Shown piece after piece: positions 1-8,577 of a stretch of DNA of 64,000 nucleotides. The DNA comes from Actinoplanes ianthinogenes. Its GTDB lineage: Bacteria; Actinomycetota; Actinomycetes; Mycobacteriales; Micromonosporaceae. The notes under the pieces were generated by a model. That model was not told the DNA's origin, ran no database searches, and worked only from the letters and a program-made list of their open reading frames with translations. The DNA lies in contig NZ_AP023356.1 of assembly GCF_018324205.1 (NCBI RefSeq), forward strand, positions 4,357,501-4,421,500. The letters are read 5' to 3'. The stretch's first letter is position 1; the number at the start of each line of letters is the position of its first letter. The translations under genes were made by a program, and so were the position numbers.

Positions 1-593
1 GCGGTGAAACCCCAGACGAGCATGCCGCGGACCTGGAAGGCCGGTCCGATCCAGCCGCTGGGGTGTCGCACCCGGATACGGTTCGCGGGGTCGGCGAGTT
101 CATCGATCGGCAGCCGGGCCACGTGGGCGACCTCGGTGACCTGCCGCGGCCGGACCGGGTGTGGCCGACGCCACCAGGCCAGCACCGGGGTGACCGAGAA
201 CCGGCTGACCGGGATCCACAGCTCGGGCAGCAGGGCCAGGGCCTCGGCGCTGGCCGCCGACAGCCCGACCTCCTCGTCGGCCTCGCGCAGCGCGGTGGCG
301 ACCGCGTCGGCGTCCTCCGGGTCGGTGGCGCCGCCCGGGAAGGCCGGCTGGCCGGCGTGGTTGCGCATGGTCGCGGCGCGTTGCAGGACCAGCAGATCGG
401 GGCCGCCCGGAGTGTCCGCGGCCGGCGGGCTCTCGCCGAGCAGCACCAGCACCGCGCTGGAGCGGCCGCCGGCGCCGACGGGCTGGCGCAGCGTGCTGAA
501 GTCCTCGGTGCGGCACTGGGCGACGCGGGTCAGTAGCGGCTCGAACCAGGGCGGGAGATCGGCCGGCCGGTTCAGCACCACCCCACGGCTCAT
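1..593 (-). CDS. NUDIX hydrolase, CoA pyrophosphatase-like (3' end outside window)
   Basis: The gene runs off the left edge; about 197 residues are visible. The NUDIX box reads FPGGATDPEDADAVATAL followed by READEEVGL, and upstream lies LLVLQRAATMRNHAGQPAFP, the extended signature of the CoA pyrophosphatase branch. That branch hydrolyses the pyrophosphate of CoA and related nucleoside diphosphates in the cytosol. The ATG start overlaps the stop of the upstream tlpA-like gene by 4 bp (ATGA), which implies translational coupling. As I recall the M. tuberculosis map, the equivalent is Rv3672c, and the next gene beyond the window edge would be the MarP serine protease. The exact substrate is not proven by the motifs. 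Confidence 0.85.
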   Translation of the reverse strand, partial: MSRGVVLNRPADLPPWFEPLLTRVAQCRTEDFSTLRQPVGAGGRSSAVLVLLGESPPAADTPGGPDLLVLQRAATMRNHAGQPAFPGGATDPEDADAVATALREADEEVGLSAASAEALALLPELWIPVSRFSVTPVLAWWRRPHPVRPRQVTEVAHVARLPIDELADPANRIRVRHPSGWIGPAFQVRGMLVWGFT

Positions 594-1135
594 TGCGGCA
601 CCGTGACGCCGGTGTGTTTCTTGACCAGGTCGGCCAGCTCGGCGGCGTCCATCGGCAGGCGGTGCAGGTAGTACTTGCCGGTGGCGTCGACAAAGACCGT
701 GTTCGGCAGGTTGACCGCGCCGAGGGCGGCGATCAGTCTCTGATCCGGGTCGAACAGGGTGGGCAGGCTGACCCCGTGGTCGGCGCCGAACGACGCCGCC
801 GCGTCCCGGGTGTCGCCGCTGTCCACCCCGAGCACGGTCAGCTTGCCGGCGGTCTTGTCGGCGAGCTGCTGGACGACCGGCAGCTCCTCGCGGCACGGTC
901 CGCAGAAGGACGACCAGATGTTGATCACCGCGGGGCCGCGCAGGGCGGGCAGGCTCACCGGCGTGCCACCGGTGAAGCAGTCGAGCGTGACGTCCGGCAG
1001 CTCGGTGCCGCCGTCGGCGGGCGCGGCGCAGGCCGCGAACGGGGACGGGGTCTCGGCATCGGCCGGGGAGGCGGCGGCGGTGCACCCGGCGAGCAGCAGC
1101 ACGGTCGCCGCGGCCGGCAGGAGGGTGCTCCTCAC
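590..1135 (-). CDS. TlpA/ResA-like thioredoxin-fold lipoprotein
   Basis: 181 residues. The N-terminus has a short basic start, a hydrophobic stretch and the lipobox LLAGC, so the protein should be a membrane-anchored extracytoplasmic lipoprotein. The thioredoxin-fold active site is SSFCGPC (CxxC) inside WSSFCGPCREELPVV, typical of TlpA/ResA thiol-disulfide oxidoreductases that act in cytochrome maturation or oxidative protein repair. A cis-proline region is visible as NLPNTVFVDATGKY. The GTG start was chosen because it overlaps the nth stop by 4 bp (GTGA) and places the signal peptide at residue 1. A much longer frame upstream is only an extension into nth. Synteny suggests Rv3673c. Confidence 0.88.
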   Translation of the reverse strand: MRSTLLPAAATVLLLAGCTAAASPADAETPSPFAACAAPADGGTELPDVTLDCFTGGTPVSLPALRGPAVINIWSSFCGPCREELPVVQQLADKTAGKLTVLGVDSGDTRDAAASFGADHGVSLPTLFDPDQRLIAALGAVNLPNTVFVDATGKYYLHRLPMDAAELADLVKKHTGVTVPQ

Positions 1136-2010
1136 GGCTCCTCCGGGGCGAGCGCGGCCGCGGCCGGCACCAGGTCCGGGTCGACGCCGGCGGCGGCCGC
1201 CAGGTCGCGGGCCCGGGGCCCCTTGAGCAGTTTCGCCGCGGGGGCCGCCTCGGTCGGGCCGGTCCCGTACGACGGGCAGGTGGCGGCCAGCGTGCACGCC
1301 CCGCACGCGGGCTTGCGAGCGTGGCAGACCCGCCGCCCGTGGAAGATCACCCGGTGCGACAGCATCGTCCAGTCGCGTTTCTCGATCAGGTCGGCGACCA
1401 GGAACTCGATCTTGACGGGATCGTCCTCCTGGACCCACCCGAACCGATTGGTGAGCCGCCGGAAGTGGGTGTCCACGGTGATCCCGGGAACGTCGAACGC
1501 GTTGCCCAGAATGACGTTGGCGGTTTTACGCCCGATTCCTGGCAATTTGACCAATTGATCCAGTTTCTGGGGAAGCCGGCCGTCGTATTCCGCCAGCAGC
1601 GTCTGCCCCAGTTTGATCAGAGAATCGGTCTTGGCCCGGAAGAAGCCGGTGGGCCGGAGCAACTCCTCCATCTCGGCCCGGTCGGCGGCGGCGTAGTCGG
1701 CGGCCGTCCGGAATTTCGCGAACAGCCGGGGCGTCACCTGGTTGACCCGGACGTCGGTGGTCTGCGCGGAGAGGATGGTCGCCACGGCCAACTCGAGCGG
1801 CGTGGTGAAGTCGAGCTCGCAGTGCGCGTCCGGATGCGTGTCGGCGAGCAGCCGGGCCATCTTGCGGGCCCGGCGTTTCCGCCCGATCGGCGTCTCCCCC
1901 GCGAAGCGCTTCATCGACCGCTCCAGCACGGCTGTCCCGGGGTCGGCGGGCGCGGCGCGGGGTGGGGTCACCGGTAAAGAGTACGTCGGCCCACCCACAC
2001 CGTCGGTCAC
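1132..2010 (-). CDS. nth: endonuclease III (DNA glycosylase/AP lyase)
   Basis: Base-excision repair enzyme that removes oxidised pyrimidines and cleaves AP sites. The helix-hairpin-helix LPGIGRKTANVIL carries the catalytic lysine, and the catalytic aspartate lies in VDTHFRR. The 4Fe-4S loop is complete with spacing C-x6-C-x2-C-x5-C (CHARKPACGACTLAATC). The 292-residue frame has a non-conserved N-terminal tail; a shorter start at MKRFAGETPIGRK (position 1914) would fit the usual family length better. The GTG used here overlaps the capA stop by 4 bp, favouring the longer form. The C-terminal ~45 residues after the cluster are Ala/Pro-rich and variable. Confidence 0.93.
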   Translation of the reverse strand: MTDGVGGPTYSLPVTPPRAAPADPGTAVLERSMKRFAGETPIGRKRRARKMARLLADTHPDAHCELDFTTPLELAVATILSAQTTDVRVNQVTPRLFAKFRTAADYAAADRAEMEELLRPTGFFRAKTDSLIKLGQTLLAEYDGRLPQKLDQLVKLPGIGRKTANVILGNAFDVPGITVDTHFRRLTNRFGWVQEDDPVKIEFLVADLIEKRDWTMLSHRVIFHGRRVCHARKPACGACTLAATCPSYGTGPTEAAPAAKLLKGPRARDLAAAAGVDPDLVPAAAALAPEEP

Positions 2011-3188
2011 GCGGCGGGCTTGATCGTCCCGTCGTCACCGATCGTCGCGCCGGTCTCCGGGAAGTCCGCTTTCGTCAGGCTGCCGACCAGCTCGCGGCCG
2101 CGCTCGTCGGCGGTGTCCCGGGTGGGCAACCCGTTGCCGTTGAGGTACGTGGAGAGGAACTTGCCGGACACGTACGTCCCGTCCTTGGCCAGCGTGACCC
2201 GCAGGATCCCGCCGTACTTCTTGATGCCGTCCTTGGAGAGCGTGCGCCCGCCGCCGGCGAAGTTGCCCAGGCTGTACGCGATCAGCTTGCCCTTGTAGAA
2301 CTCCATCCCGCGGAGCACGTGCGGCCCGTGCCCGATCACCACGTCCGCCCCGGCGTCGATCACGGCGTGGCTGAACTTGATCGGGTCGCCCCGGTTCTCC
2401 CCGAAGTAGATCTCGTTCCCCGGCTTCACGTGATTCTTGGTGTCGCCCTCGCCACCCATGTGCACCTGCACCACGACCAGGTCGGCCTTCTCTTTGGCCT
2501 GCTTGATCACGGAGCGGGAGTGGGCCGGGTCGTTCAGGTTGTTGGTCCCGGCGTACGGCGAGAAGCCGACCACCGCGACCTTGACGCCTTTCACCTCGAC
2601 CACGGTGATCTGGTCCTGCTCACCGGTGTACTCCAGCCCGGCGCCGTCGAGCGCCTTGATGGTGTTGCCGTGCCCGGCGTCGCCGAAGTCCTTGGCGTGA
2701 TTGTTCGCCAGGTTGAGCAGCTGGAAGCCGCCCTCGACGAGGTGCTTGGCGTAGGACGGCGGTGAGCGGAAGGCGTAGCAGTTGGTGCTCCCCGCACCGC
2801 ACTTGGAGGCGCCGGTGTCGTCGGTGAGCGGCTGCTCCAGGTTGCCCATGACCAGGTCGGAGGCGAGGCCCTTGCGGACCGAGTCGAAGAAGCCGGCGCC
2901 GTTGCGCGGGGGCAACCCGTTCGGCGCGCTGGACATCATGATGTCGCCGGTCGCGGAGAGGGTGATCGACGGGACCTCGGCCGACTCGGTCCGCTCGGCC
3001 GGGACGCCGGAGACCGCGACGGCGGGGGCGGTGGTCGGAGCGGTCCAGGCCGGCTCGTCGCCGCTGCCCCGATGAGCCAGGGCGACCCCACCGACACCCG
3101 CACCGGCAGCCGCGGCAGCAACAAGCGCAACATTCAGGACAATCCGGCCAGAACGGCGCTGGCGGTCGGACCGGGGGTGCGAATTCAT
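2007..3188 (-). CDS. CapA-family (poly-gamma-glutamate synthesis/metallophosphatase-like) secreted protein
   Basis: 393 residues. After a basic N-terminus there is one hydrophobic segment (residues ~15-35), so the protein is anchored in or exported across the membrane. The CapA/PgsA fold is recognised from TLSATGDIMM, NLANNHAKDFGDAG, VVIGHGPHVLRGME and LIAYSLGNF, which include the metal-binding Asp, Asn-His and His-x-His type residues. Such proteins are linked to poly-gamma-glutamate or other cell-surface polymers, but many actinobacterial members have no known substrate. The ATG at 3188 was chosen because the upstream extension lacks family similarity. Its GTGA overlap with nth makes it the first gene of a four-gene minus-strand operon. 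No capB/capC partner lies nearby, so a role in PGA export is unproven. Confidence 0.82.
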   Translation of the reverse strand: MNSHPRSDRQRRSGRIVLNVALVAAAAAGAGVGGVALAHRGSGDEPAWTAPTTAPAVAVSGVPAERTESAEVPSITLSATGDIMMSSAPNGLPPRNGAGFFDSVRKGLASDLVMGNLEQPLTDDTGASKCGAGSTNCYAFRSPPSYAKHLVEGGFQLLNLANNHAKDFGDAGHGNTIKALDGAGLEYTGEQDQITVVEVKGVKVAVVGFSPYAGTNNLNDPAHSRSVIKQAKEKADLVVVQVHMGGEGDTKNHVKPGNEIYFGENRGDPIKFSHAVIDAGADVVIGHGPHVLRGMEFYKGKLIAYSLGNFAGGGRTLSKDGIKKYGGILRVTLAKDGTYVSGKFLSTYLNGNGLPTRDTADERGRELVGSLTKADFPETGATIGDDGTIKPAA

Positions 3189-3262
3189 CGACCGGGACGA
3201 TACCGTCGGCTCGCAAGCGGCAGCGACCGACGAAAGTGCTGTCCCGAATTGCCCGGACCGTC

Positions 3263-3290
3263 GAATTGTCTCCGGCGGTCCGGACAATTC
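3263..3290. promoter_or_regulatory. perfect inverted repeat between divergent capA and crp
   Basis: GAATTGTC, 12 bases, then GACAATTC. The 8-bp arms are perfect, AT-richer than the surroundings, and lie in the only divergent space between capA and crp. The arrangement looks like an operator. It does not match the TGTGA-N6-TCACA consensus of Crp/GlxR, so simple Crp autoregulation is not indicated. The binding protein is unknown. Confidence 0.45.
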
Positions 3291-3393
3291 TGGTTACCGT
3301 CCAGTATCTGGATCAAGGGGTGGCCGCCCGTTTCCCGCCCGCGTGCGCCTAGACTGATCGAGCGCAGACGTTGCGCGTTTCGGAGGTGCGGCG

Positions 3394-4071
3394 ATGGATG
3401 AGGTACTGGCGCGCAGCGGAATCTTCCAGGGCGTTGACCCGGAAGCCGCAGAGGCGCTCGCCAAGGAGATGGACACGATCGAAGTCCGCAAGGGCGACGT
3501 GGTCTTCAACGAGGGCGAGGCCGGCGACAGCCTGTATATCGTTCTGTCCGGGAAGATCAAGCTGGGTCGCCGGGCCGCTGACGGCCGGCAGAACCTGGTC
3601 TCGATCATGGGCCCGTCCGACATGCTCGGCGAGCTCTCCCTCTTCGACCCGGGCCCGCGCACCGCGACGGCCACCGCGGTGACCGACAGCCGGCTGGCCC
3701 GGCTGAAGAAGTCGTCGCTGCGCCCGTGGCTGAACAACCGGCCGGAGATCGCCGAGCAGCTGCTCCGGGTGCTGGCCCGCCGGCTGCGGCGGACCAACGA
3801 CGCGCTGGCCGACCTGATCTTCACCGACGTGCCCGGCCGGGTGGCGAAAAATCTGCTCCAGATGGCCGGCCGCTTCGGCACCCGGGACGGCGGTGTGCTG
3901 CGGGTCACCCACGACCTCACCCAGGAGGAGCTGGCCCAGCTGGTCGGCGCCTCCCGCGAGACGGTCAACAAGGCGCTCGCCGACTTCGCCTCCCGCGCCT
4001 GGCTGCGGCTGGACGGCAAGAGCGTGATCATCCTCGATCCGGAGCGGCTCGCCCGGCGCGCTCGCGTCTGA
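3394..4071 (+). CDS. crp: Crp/Fnr-family cAMP-responsive transcriptional regulator (Crp/GlxR ortholog)
   Basis: 225 residues with an N-terminal cyclic-nucleotide domain (about 10-120) and a C-terminal winged helix-turn-helix (about 150-215). The phosphate-binding cassette is intact: GELSLFDPGPRTATATA contains the Gly-Glu-Leu and Arg-Thr that hold cAMP phosphate. The recognition helix region reads LTQEELAQLVGASRETVNKAL. A clear GGAGG precedes the ATG. Orthologs (Rv3676, GlxR) are global regulators of carbon and energy metabolism. A class III adenylate cyclase with complete active-site residues is encoded 6 kb downstream (9821-13429), so the signal could be made locally; that link is inference. 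Confidence 0.95.
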   Translation: MDEVLARSGIFQGVDPEAAEALAKEMDTIEVRKGDVVFNEGEAGDSLYIVLSGKIKLGRRAADGRQNLVSIMGPSDMLGELSLFDPGPRTATATAVTDSRLARLKKSSLRPWLNNRPEIAEQLLRVLARRLRRTNDALADLIFTDVPGRVAKNLLQMAGRFGTRDGGVLRVTHDLTQEELAQLVGASRETVNKALADFASRAWLRLDGKSVIILDPERLARRARV

Positions 4072-4092
4072 CCTTCCGCCACCTCACGGCAT

Positions 4093-4118
4093 AGGGGCTG
4101 TCCTGGTGGACAGCCCCT
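4093..4118 (+). terminator. hairpin terminator after crp
   Basis: AGGGGCTGTCC, loop TGGT, GGACAGCCCCT: a perfect 11-bp stem 21 bp past the crp stop. There is no real T-tract, as is common in high-GC actinobacteria. Confidence 0.75.
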
Positions 4119-4148
4119 CAAACGTGCTTGATCCACTCTTTCCAGTGA

Positions 4149-4166
4149 CCGGGCAGCAATGCCCGG
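4149..4166 (+). other. small perfect hairpin in the leader of the carboxyltransferase gene
   Basis: CCGGGCA, loop GCAA, TGCCCGG in the ~165-nt space between the crp terminator and the next gene. The rest of the leader (4167-4283) includes a stretch resembling the D-arm side of a Ser tRNA (GGAGGTGGCCGAGAGGC) but no anticodon arm or T-arm follows, so I do not call an RNA gene. No known riboswitch was recognised. Confidence 0.4.
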
Positions 4167-4283
4167 ATCCGTGTCGCGCCCGCACAGCCGCTCGTTACGG
4201 AGGTGGCCGAGAGGCACCGGCGTGACAGGGAAGGGCGCGGCATTGAACGCAGGTAGGGGCGTAGCGAGCAGCGGGGTCGCCAC

Positions 4284-5657
4284 ATGACCGTGCTCGATAC
4301 CACGCTGGACCCGCGCGACCCGGCCTACCTGGAGGGGCGCAGCACCACCCTGCAATGGCTCGCCGCGCTGGAGGCCGCCCTCGACGAGGCGCGCGCCGGC
4401 GGCGGCGAGAAGTGGGTGACCCGGCATCACGCGCGCGGCAAGCTGCTGCCCCGGGAACGCATCGAGATGCTGCTCGACCAGGACAGCCCGTTCCTGGAGC
4501 TGTCCCCGGTGGCGGCCTGGGGCTCGGAGTTCCCGGTCGGCGCCAGCGTGGTCACCGGCATCGGCGTGGTCGAGGGCGTGGAGTGCGTGGTGATCGCCAA
4601 CGACCCCACGGTGGACGGCGGGGCGGTCAACCCGTACACCGCCGACAAGATCCGCCGGGCCGCGCGGATCGCCTCGGAGAACCGGCTGCCGCTGGTCAAT
4701 CTGGTCGAGTCGGCCGGTGACGCGGCCCCGGCCGGGGGCATCGCCCGCGAGCTGAGCCGGCTCACCGCCGACCGGGTGCCGACCGTCTGCGTGGTCTTCG
4801 GGACCACCAGCGGAGACGCGGCGTACCTGCCGGCGCTCTCCGACTACACGATCGTGGTGCGCGGGCACGCCAAGGTGATGACCATCCACCCGCAGCGTTC
4901 CGGGGTCGAGGTGCGGGCCACGCCGGTGGTGCCGGCCGGGCCGCCCGGGCCGGCCGACCAGCTGGCCGAGGACGAGCGCGACGGGCTGCGGCTGGCGCGG
5001 CAGTGCGTACGGCGGTTCAACTGGCGCAAGCAGGGCTCCCGGCCCCGGACCGTCCGGCCGCCGGCCCCCCGGTACGACACCGAGGCGCTGCTCAGCCTGG
5101 CCGCCGCCGACCCGGCCGGCTTCGACCCGCGCGAGGTGCTCGCCCGGATCCTGGACGACTCCGACTTCGACGAGTTCAAGCCCGGGCAGGGCGGCGTGCT
5201 GGTGGCCGGCTGGGGTGAGCTGCACGGCTACCCGGTCGGCGTGCTGGCCGGCCCGCGCGGCACCTGGCTCTCCCCGGCCGAGTCGCAGAAGGCCGTGCAC
5301 TTCCTCCAGCTGGCCAACGCCACCGCCACCCCGGTGATCTTCATCCGGCATCCGGGGGAAACCCAGAAGAGCGACGACGCCGACATCCGGCACGACGCCC
5401 CCCTCGTGCACGCCGTGGCCAAGTCCACCGTGCCGCACCTGGTCCTCACCATCGGCCCGGAACCCGGCGGCACGCCGGCCCGCGCCGACGAACCCCGATT
5501 CCAGTTCAGCTGGCCGCGTCCCCCGGCGGAACCCGCCGCGGCCGACGACGGCGTCATCGACCCCCGCGACACCCGTACGGTCCTCGGCCTCTGCCTCTCC
5601 GCAGTGCACAGCGCCGCCGTGGCTGGTGCCGAACACGTCGGCGTGTTCCGACCTTGA
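4284..5657 (+). CDS. divergent biotin-dependent carboxyltransferase (AccD/PccB-like)
   Basis: 457 residues, shorter than the usual ~510-540 of acyl-CoA carboxylase beta subunits. The two crotonase-fold halves can be followed: HHARGKLLPRERIEMLLD (N-half start), VVIANDPTVDGGAVNPYTADKIRRAARIA, and in the C-half GVLAGPRGTWLSPAESQKAVHF. Both oxyanion-hole regions are altered. Where family members have a Gly-Gly before AYxPALSD this protein has TSGDAAYLPALSD. The C-half motif GFMVG is replaced by HPGETQKSDDADIRH, and the GGSFGAGNYGM region by GPEPGGTPARADEP. It is followed after 11 bp by a biotin carboxylase-BCCP gene, so the two should form one complex. Whether it still transfers CO2 to a CoA ester is doubtful. 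Confidence 0.78.
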   Translation: MTVLDTTLDPRDPAYLEGRSTTLQWLAALEAALDEARAGGGEKWVTRHHARGKLLPRERIEMLLDQDSPFLELSPVAAWGSEFPVGASVVTGIGVVEGVECVVIANDPTVDGGAVNPYTADKIRRAARIASENRLPLVNLVESAGDAAPAGGIARELSRLTADRVPTVCVVFGTTSGDAAYLPALSDYTIVVRGHAKVMTIHPQRSGVEVRATPVVPAGPPGPADQLAEDERDGLRLARQCVRRFNWRKQGSRPRTVRPPAPRYDTEALLSLAAADPAGFDPREVLARILDDSDFDEFKPGQGGVLVAGWGELHGYPVGVLAGPRGTWLSPAESQKAVHFLQLANATATPVIFIRHPGETQKSDDADIRHDAPLVHAVAKSTVPHLVLTIGPEPGGTPARADEPRFQFSWPRPPAEPAAADDGVIDPRDTRTVLGLCLSAVHSAAVAGAEHVGVFRP

Positions 5658-5668
5658 AAGGTAGACCC

Positions 5669-7672
5669 GTGATCCGACGCCTCTTGGTCGCCGACCGTGG
5701 TGAGATCGCCCGCCGGGTGTTCGCCACCTGCCGTCTGGTCGGCATCGAGACGGTCGCCGTCTACTCGGACGTCGACACCGACGCTCCGCACGTCAACGAG
5801 GCCGACTACGCCGTCCACCTGGAGGGCAACACCCCGGCCACCACGTATCTGGAACAGCACGCGTTGATCGCCGCGGCCAAGCGGGCCGGCGCGAACGCCG
5901 TGCACCCGGGCAACGGGGTGCTGGCCGAGGACCCGGTGTTCGCCGCCGCGGTCGTCGACGCCGGGATGATCTGGGTCGGGCCACCCGCCGCCACGCTGCG
6001 CACCCTGCACCGCAAGACCGAGACGAAGAAGCTGGTCGCCGAGGCGAAGGTGCCGGTGCTGCCGAGCTTCACCGACCCGGAGACGGTGCCCGGGTTCCCG
6101 GTCCTGATCAAACCGGATGCCGGCATCGGGGGCGCCGGCATGCGGGTGGTCCGGGACGCCTCGACGCTGGCCGAGGCGGTCGCCTCGACCCGGCGCGAGG
6201 TGGACGGCGAGGTGTTCTGCGAGCCGTACGTGCCGAACGTCCGGCACATCGAGGTGCCGATCCTGGCCGACGCGATGGGCGCGGTGGTGCCGTTCGGCGA
6301 GCGCGAGTGCTCGGTGCAGCGCCGGTACCAGAAGATCGTCGAGGAGACGCCGTCGCCGGCGGTCGACGCGGCGCTGCGCGAGGACCTGTGCCGGGCGGCC
6401 ATCGTCGCGGTCCGGGCGCTCGGCTTCGTCGGGGCCGGCGCGGTCGAGTTCCTGCTCGACGCGGACGGCGACTTCTGGTTCCTGGAGTTGACTCCGACCC
6501 TGCAGACCGACCACGCGGTCACCGAGTGCACCTCGGGCTACGACCTGGTCCGGTTGCAGCTGCTGGTGGCCGAGGGCGGCAGCCTGCCGATGCCCGGGCC
6601 GCCGCCGATCCGCGGGCACGCGATCGAGGTGCGGATCTGCGCGGAGGACCCGGCGTACGCCTGGCTGCCCAGCGCCGGCACCCTGCACCGGTTCGCGGTT
6701 CCGGACGTGGCCGGCGCGTTCCGCCCGCTGCCGCAGCCCGGCCTGCGCCTCGACTCCGGGGTCGCGGACGGCTCGGTGACCGGGATGCACCACGACCCGA
6801 TGCTGGCCAAGCTGATCGCCTGGGCGCCGTCCCGGCAGGAGGCCGCCCGGATGCTGGCCTCGGCGCTGGCCCGAGCCCAGCTGCACGGCGTGGTCACCAA
6901 CCGCGACCTGCTGGTCCGCACGCTGCGGCACCACTCGTTCCGGGCCGGCGACATCGACACCGGATTCCTCGACCGGCACCCGGAGGTGTTCGCCCCGCTG
7001 CTCTCCTCGGTGGACGCGGTCCGGCTGTCCTGCCTGGCCTCGGCGCTGGCCGGAGCCGCCGACCGGCGGGCCAGCGCACCGGTGCTGAGCTCGCTGCCGT
7101 CCGGCTGGCGCAACGTGCCGTCCGGCTCGCAGACCGCCGTCTACGACGGCCCGACCGGTCCGGTCGAGGTCGGCTACCGGATGAACCGGCACGGCGAGCT
7201 GGCCGGCTGGTGGGTCCGCTCGGTCGACCCGGAGGAGCTGGACCTGGCCGGCCTGGGCCAGGAGCCGGTCGACGAGCACCCGCCGATCGTGGTCGTCTCG
7301 GCCCGCCGCGACCGGGTCGTCCTCAACGTCCAGGGCATCCGCCTGGCGGTCCTGGTGCACCGGGTGGGCGACGTCTCCTATGTCGACAGCCCCGAGGGCT
7401 CGGTGACTCTGCGTGAGATTTCCCGCTTCCCGCTACCCGCTCCGGAGGCCGCGGAGAGCTCCCTGATCGCCCCGCTGCCGGGCGCGGTCCGGCGCGTCCT
7501 GGTCGTGCCGGGACAGCGGGTCCGGGCCGGAGAATTGCTGCTCACTCTGGAAGCGATGAAGCTGGAGCACCCCGTCCACGCCCCGTCGGCCGGCGTGGTC
7601 GCGTCCCTGCCGGTCCACCCCGGCGCCGAGGTGGACACGGGTGAACTCCTAGCAGTCCTAGACCCAGAGTAA
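5669..7672 (+). CDS. biotin carboxylase-BCCP fusion, divergent catalytic residues
   Basis: 667 residues: biotin carboxylase (about 1-440), a linker, and a biotin carboxyl-carrier domain at the C-terminus with LTLEAMKLEH (the lysine of EAMKL is the biotinylation site). Conserved pieces include DRGEIARRVF, RHIEVPILADA and SVQRRYQKIVEETPSP. Several catalytic positions differ from E. coli AccC as I recall it: FIEMNTRIQVEH is FLELTPTLQTDH, so Asn290 and Arg292 become Thr and the base Glu296 becomes Asp; the glycine loop is KPDAGIGGAGMR; HPGYGFLSEN is HPGNGVLAED. The Arg338 equivalent (LRLDS) remains. GTG at 5669 follows a GAAAGG ribosome site. Biotinylation looks possible; carboxylase activity is uncertain. 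Confidence 0.8.
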   Translation: MIRRLLVADRGEIARRVFATCRLVGIETVAVYSDVDTDAPHVNEADYAVHLEGNTPATTYLEQHALIAAAKRAGANAVHPGNGVLAEDPVFAAAVVDAGMIWVGPPAATLRTLHRKTETKKLVAEAKVPVLPSFTDPETVPGFPVLIKPDAGIGGAGMRVVRDASTLAEAVASTRREVDGEVFCEPYVPNVRHIEVPILADAMGAVVPFGERECSVQRRYQKIVEETPSPAVDAALREDLCRAAIVAVRALGFVGAGAVEFLLDADGDFWFLELTPTLQTDHAVTECTSGYDLVRLQLLVAEGGSLPMPGPPPIRGHAIEVRICAEDPAYAWLPSAGTLHRFAVPDVAGAFRPLPQPGLRLDSGVADGSVTGMHHDPMLAKLIAWAPSRQEAARMLASALARAQLHGVVTNRDLLVRTLRHHSFRAGDIDTGFLDRHPEVFAPLLSSVDAVRLSCLASALAGAADRRASAPVLSSLPSGWRNVPSGSQTAVYDGPTGPVEVGYRMNRHGELAGWWVRSVDPEELDLAGLGQEPVDEHPPIVVVSARRDRVVLNVQGIRLAVLVHRVGDVSYVDSPEGSVTLREISRFPLPAPEAAESSLIAPLPGAVRRVLVVPGQRVRAGELLLTLEAMKLEHPVHAPSAGVVASLPVHPGAEVDTGELLAVLDPE

Positions 7673-7678
7673 CCAAAA

Positions 7679-7869
7679 TCCCGATCTTGTACGCCTTGAC
7701 CCCGTCCCCAGAAGCAACAGCCCTCCCCCGAGTCGCCACAACGCGGCGCCCGAGCTGTGGTCCGGACCGCTCCGCGATCCTTGGTCCGCTTCACGCGCGC
7801 CGCGAGGCCGCTGCCACTCCCGGCACGCTGTCAGCGCGTCACGGTCCGCTCCACCCAGTCCGCGAGACC
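7679..7869 (+). repeat. left arm of long inverted repeat, region A
   Basis: Reads in the opposite sense to 8578-8770. Shared blocks include TTGTACGC near the outer end, CAGAAGCAACAGCCC, CGAGCTGTGGTC, GGTCCGCTTC and CACTCCCGGCACGCTG, in the same order and nearly the same spacing. By eye identity is roughly 80% in the outer 84 bp (7679-7762). Confidence 0.8.
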
Positions 7870-7964
7870 GCCGCCACCCCAGACCGATCCGCGCCTCCCG
7901 GCCCCGGCCCGCTCCCGGAGACCCCGTGCCGCCCCCAGCCGGACACCGTGGTGGCGTGTCCCCG

Positions 7965-8539
7965 GGCTGGACCTCACGGCCCTATCCGGGTTCGGAATAG
8001 GGCCGTAGGGACCAGCCCGACAGAACCCGGCTGGACCTCACGGCCCTATCCGAGCCCGCGATAGGGCGCTGAGCCCCAGCCGGAGTCGGCACTGCGGTCA
8101 GTCCAAACCCGGGGCAGCCCAGCTCGAAACACCGGGCTGGACCTCACGGCCCTAACCGAGCCCGCGATAGGACGCTGAACCCCAGCCGGAGTCGGCTCGG
8201 CTGGGCACTGCGGTGAGGCCCCAACCCGGGACAGCCCAACTCGAAACACCGGGCTGGACCTCACGGCCCTAACCAGGCTCGGAATAGGGCCGTGGCGACC
8301 AGCCCGACAGAACCCGGCTGGACCTGACGGCCCTATCCGAACCCGGGATAGGGCGCTGAGCCCCAGCCGGAGTCGGCACTGCGGCCAGGCCCAAACCCGG
8401 GACAACCCAACTCGAAACACCGGGCTGGACCTGACGGCCCTATCCGGGCTCGGAATAGGGCCACAGGGACCAGCCCGACAGAACCCGGCTGGACCTGACG
8501 GCCCTATCCGGACTCGGGATAGGGCGGTGGGGACCAGCC
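7965..8539. repeat. array of seven 53-bp palindromes (cluster A)
   Basis: Units at 7965-8017, 8029-8081, 8135-8187, 8252-8304, 8316-8368, 8423-8475 and 8487-8539; every one is exactly 53 bp from GGCTGG to CCAGCC. The inner stem is GCCCTATCC with GATAGGGC. The third and fourth units have CCCTAACC on one side. In the first unit about 20 of 23 opposed positions pair. Units 1-2, 4-5 and 6-7 are separated by the 11-bp spacer CGACAGAACCC; the remaining gaps are 53-64 bp and are themselves related to each other. Confidence 0.92.
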
Positions 8540-8577
8540 GCGGGCGGTGTGTCGCGGCAGGGTCTGGGCCTGCGGCG

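Noticed and set aside
4200..4240. tRNA-Ser-like GGAGGTGGCCGAGAGGC
   Set aside because: No anticodon arm, T-arm or 3' acceptor strand follows.
7965..8539. CRISPR array
   Set aside because: Repeats are long palindromes with related spacers and there are no cas genes; spacers are not unique.
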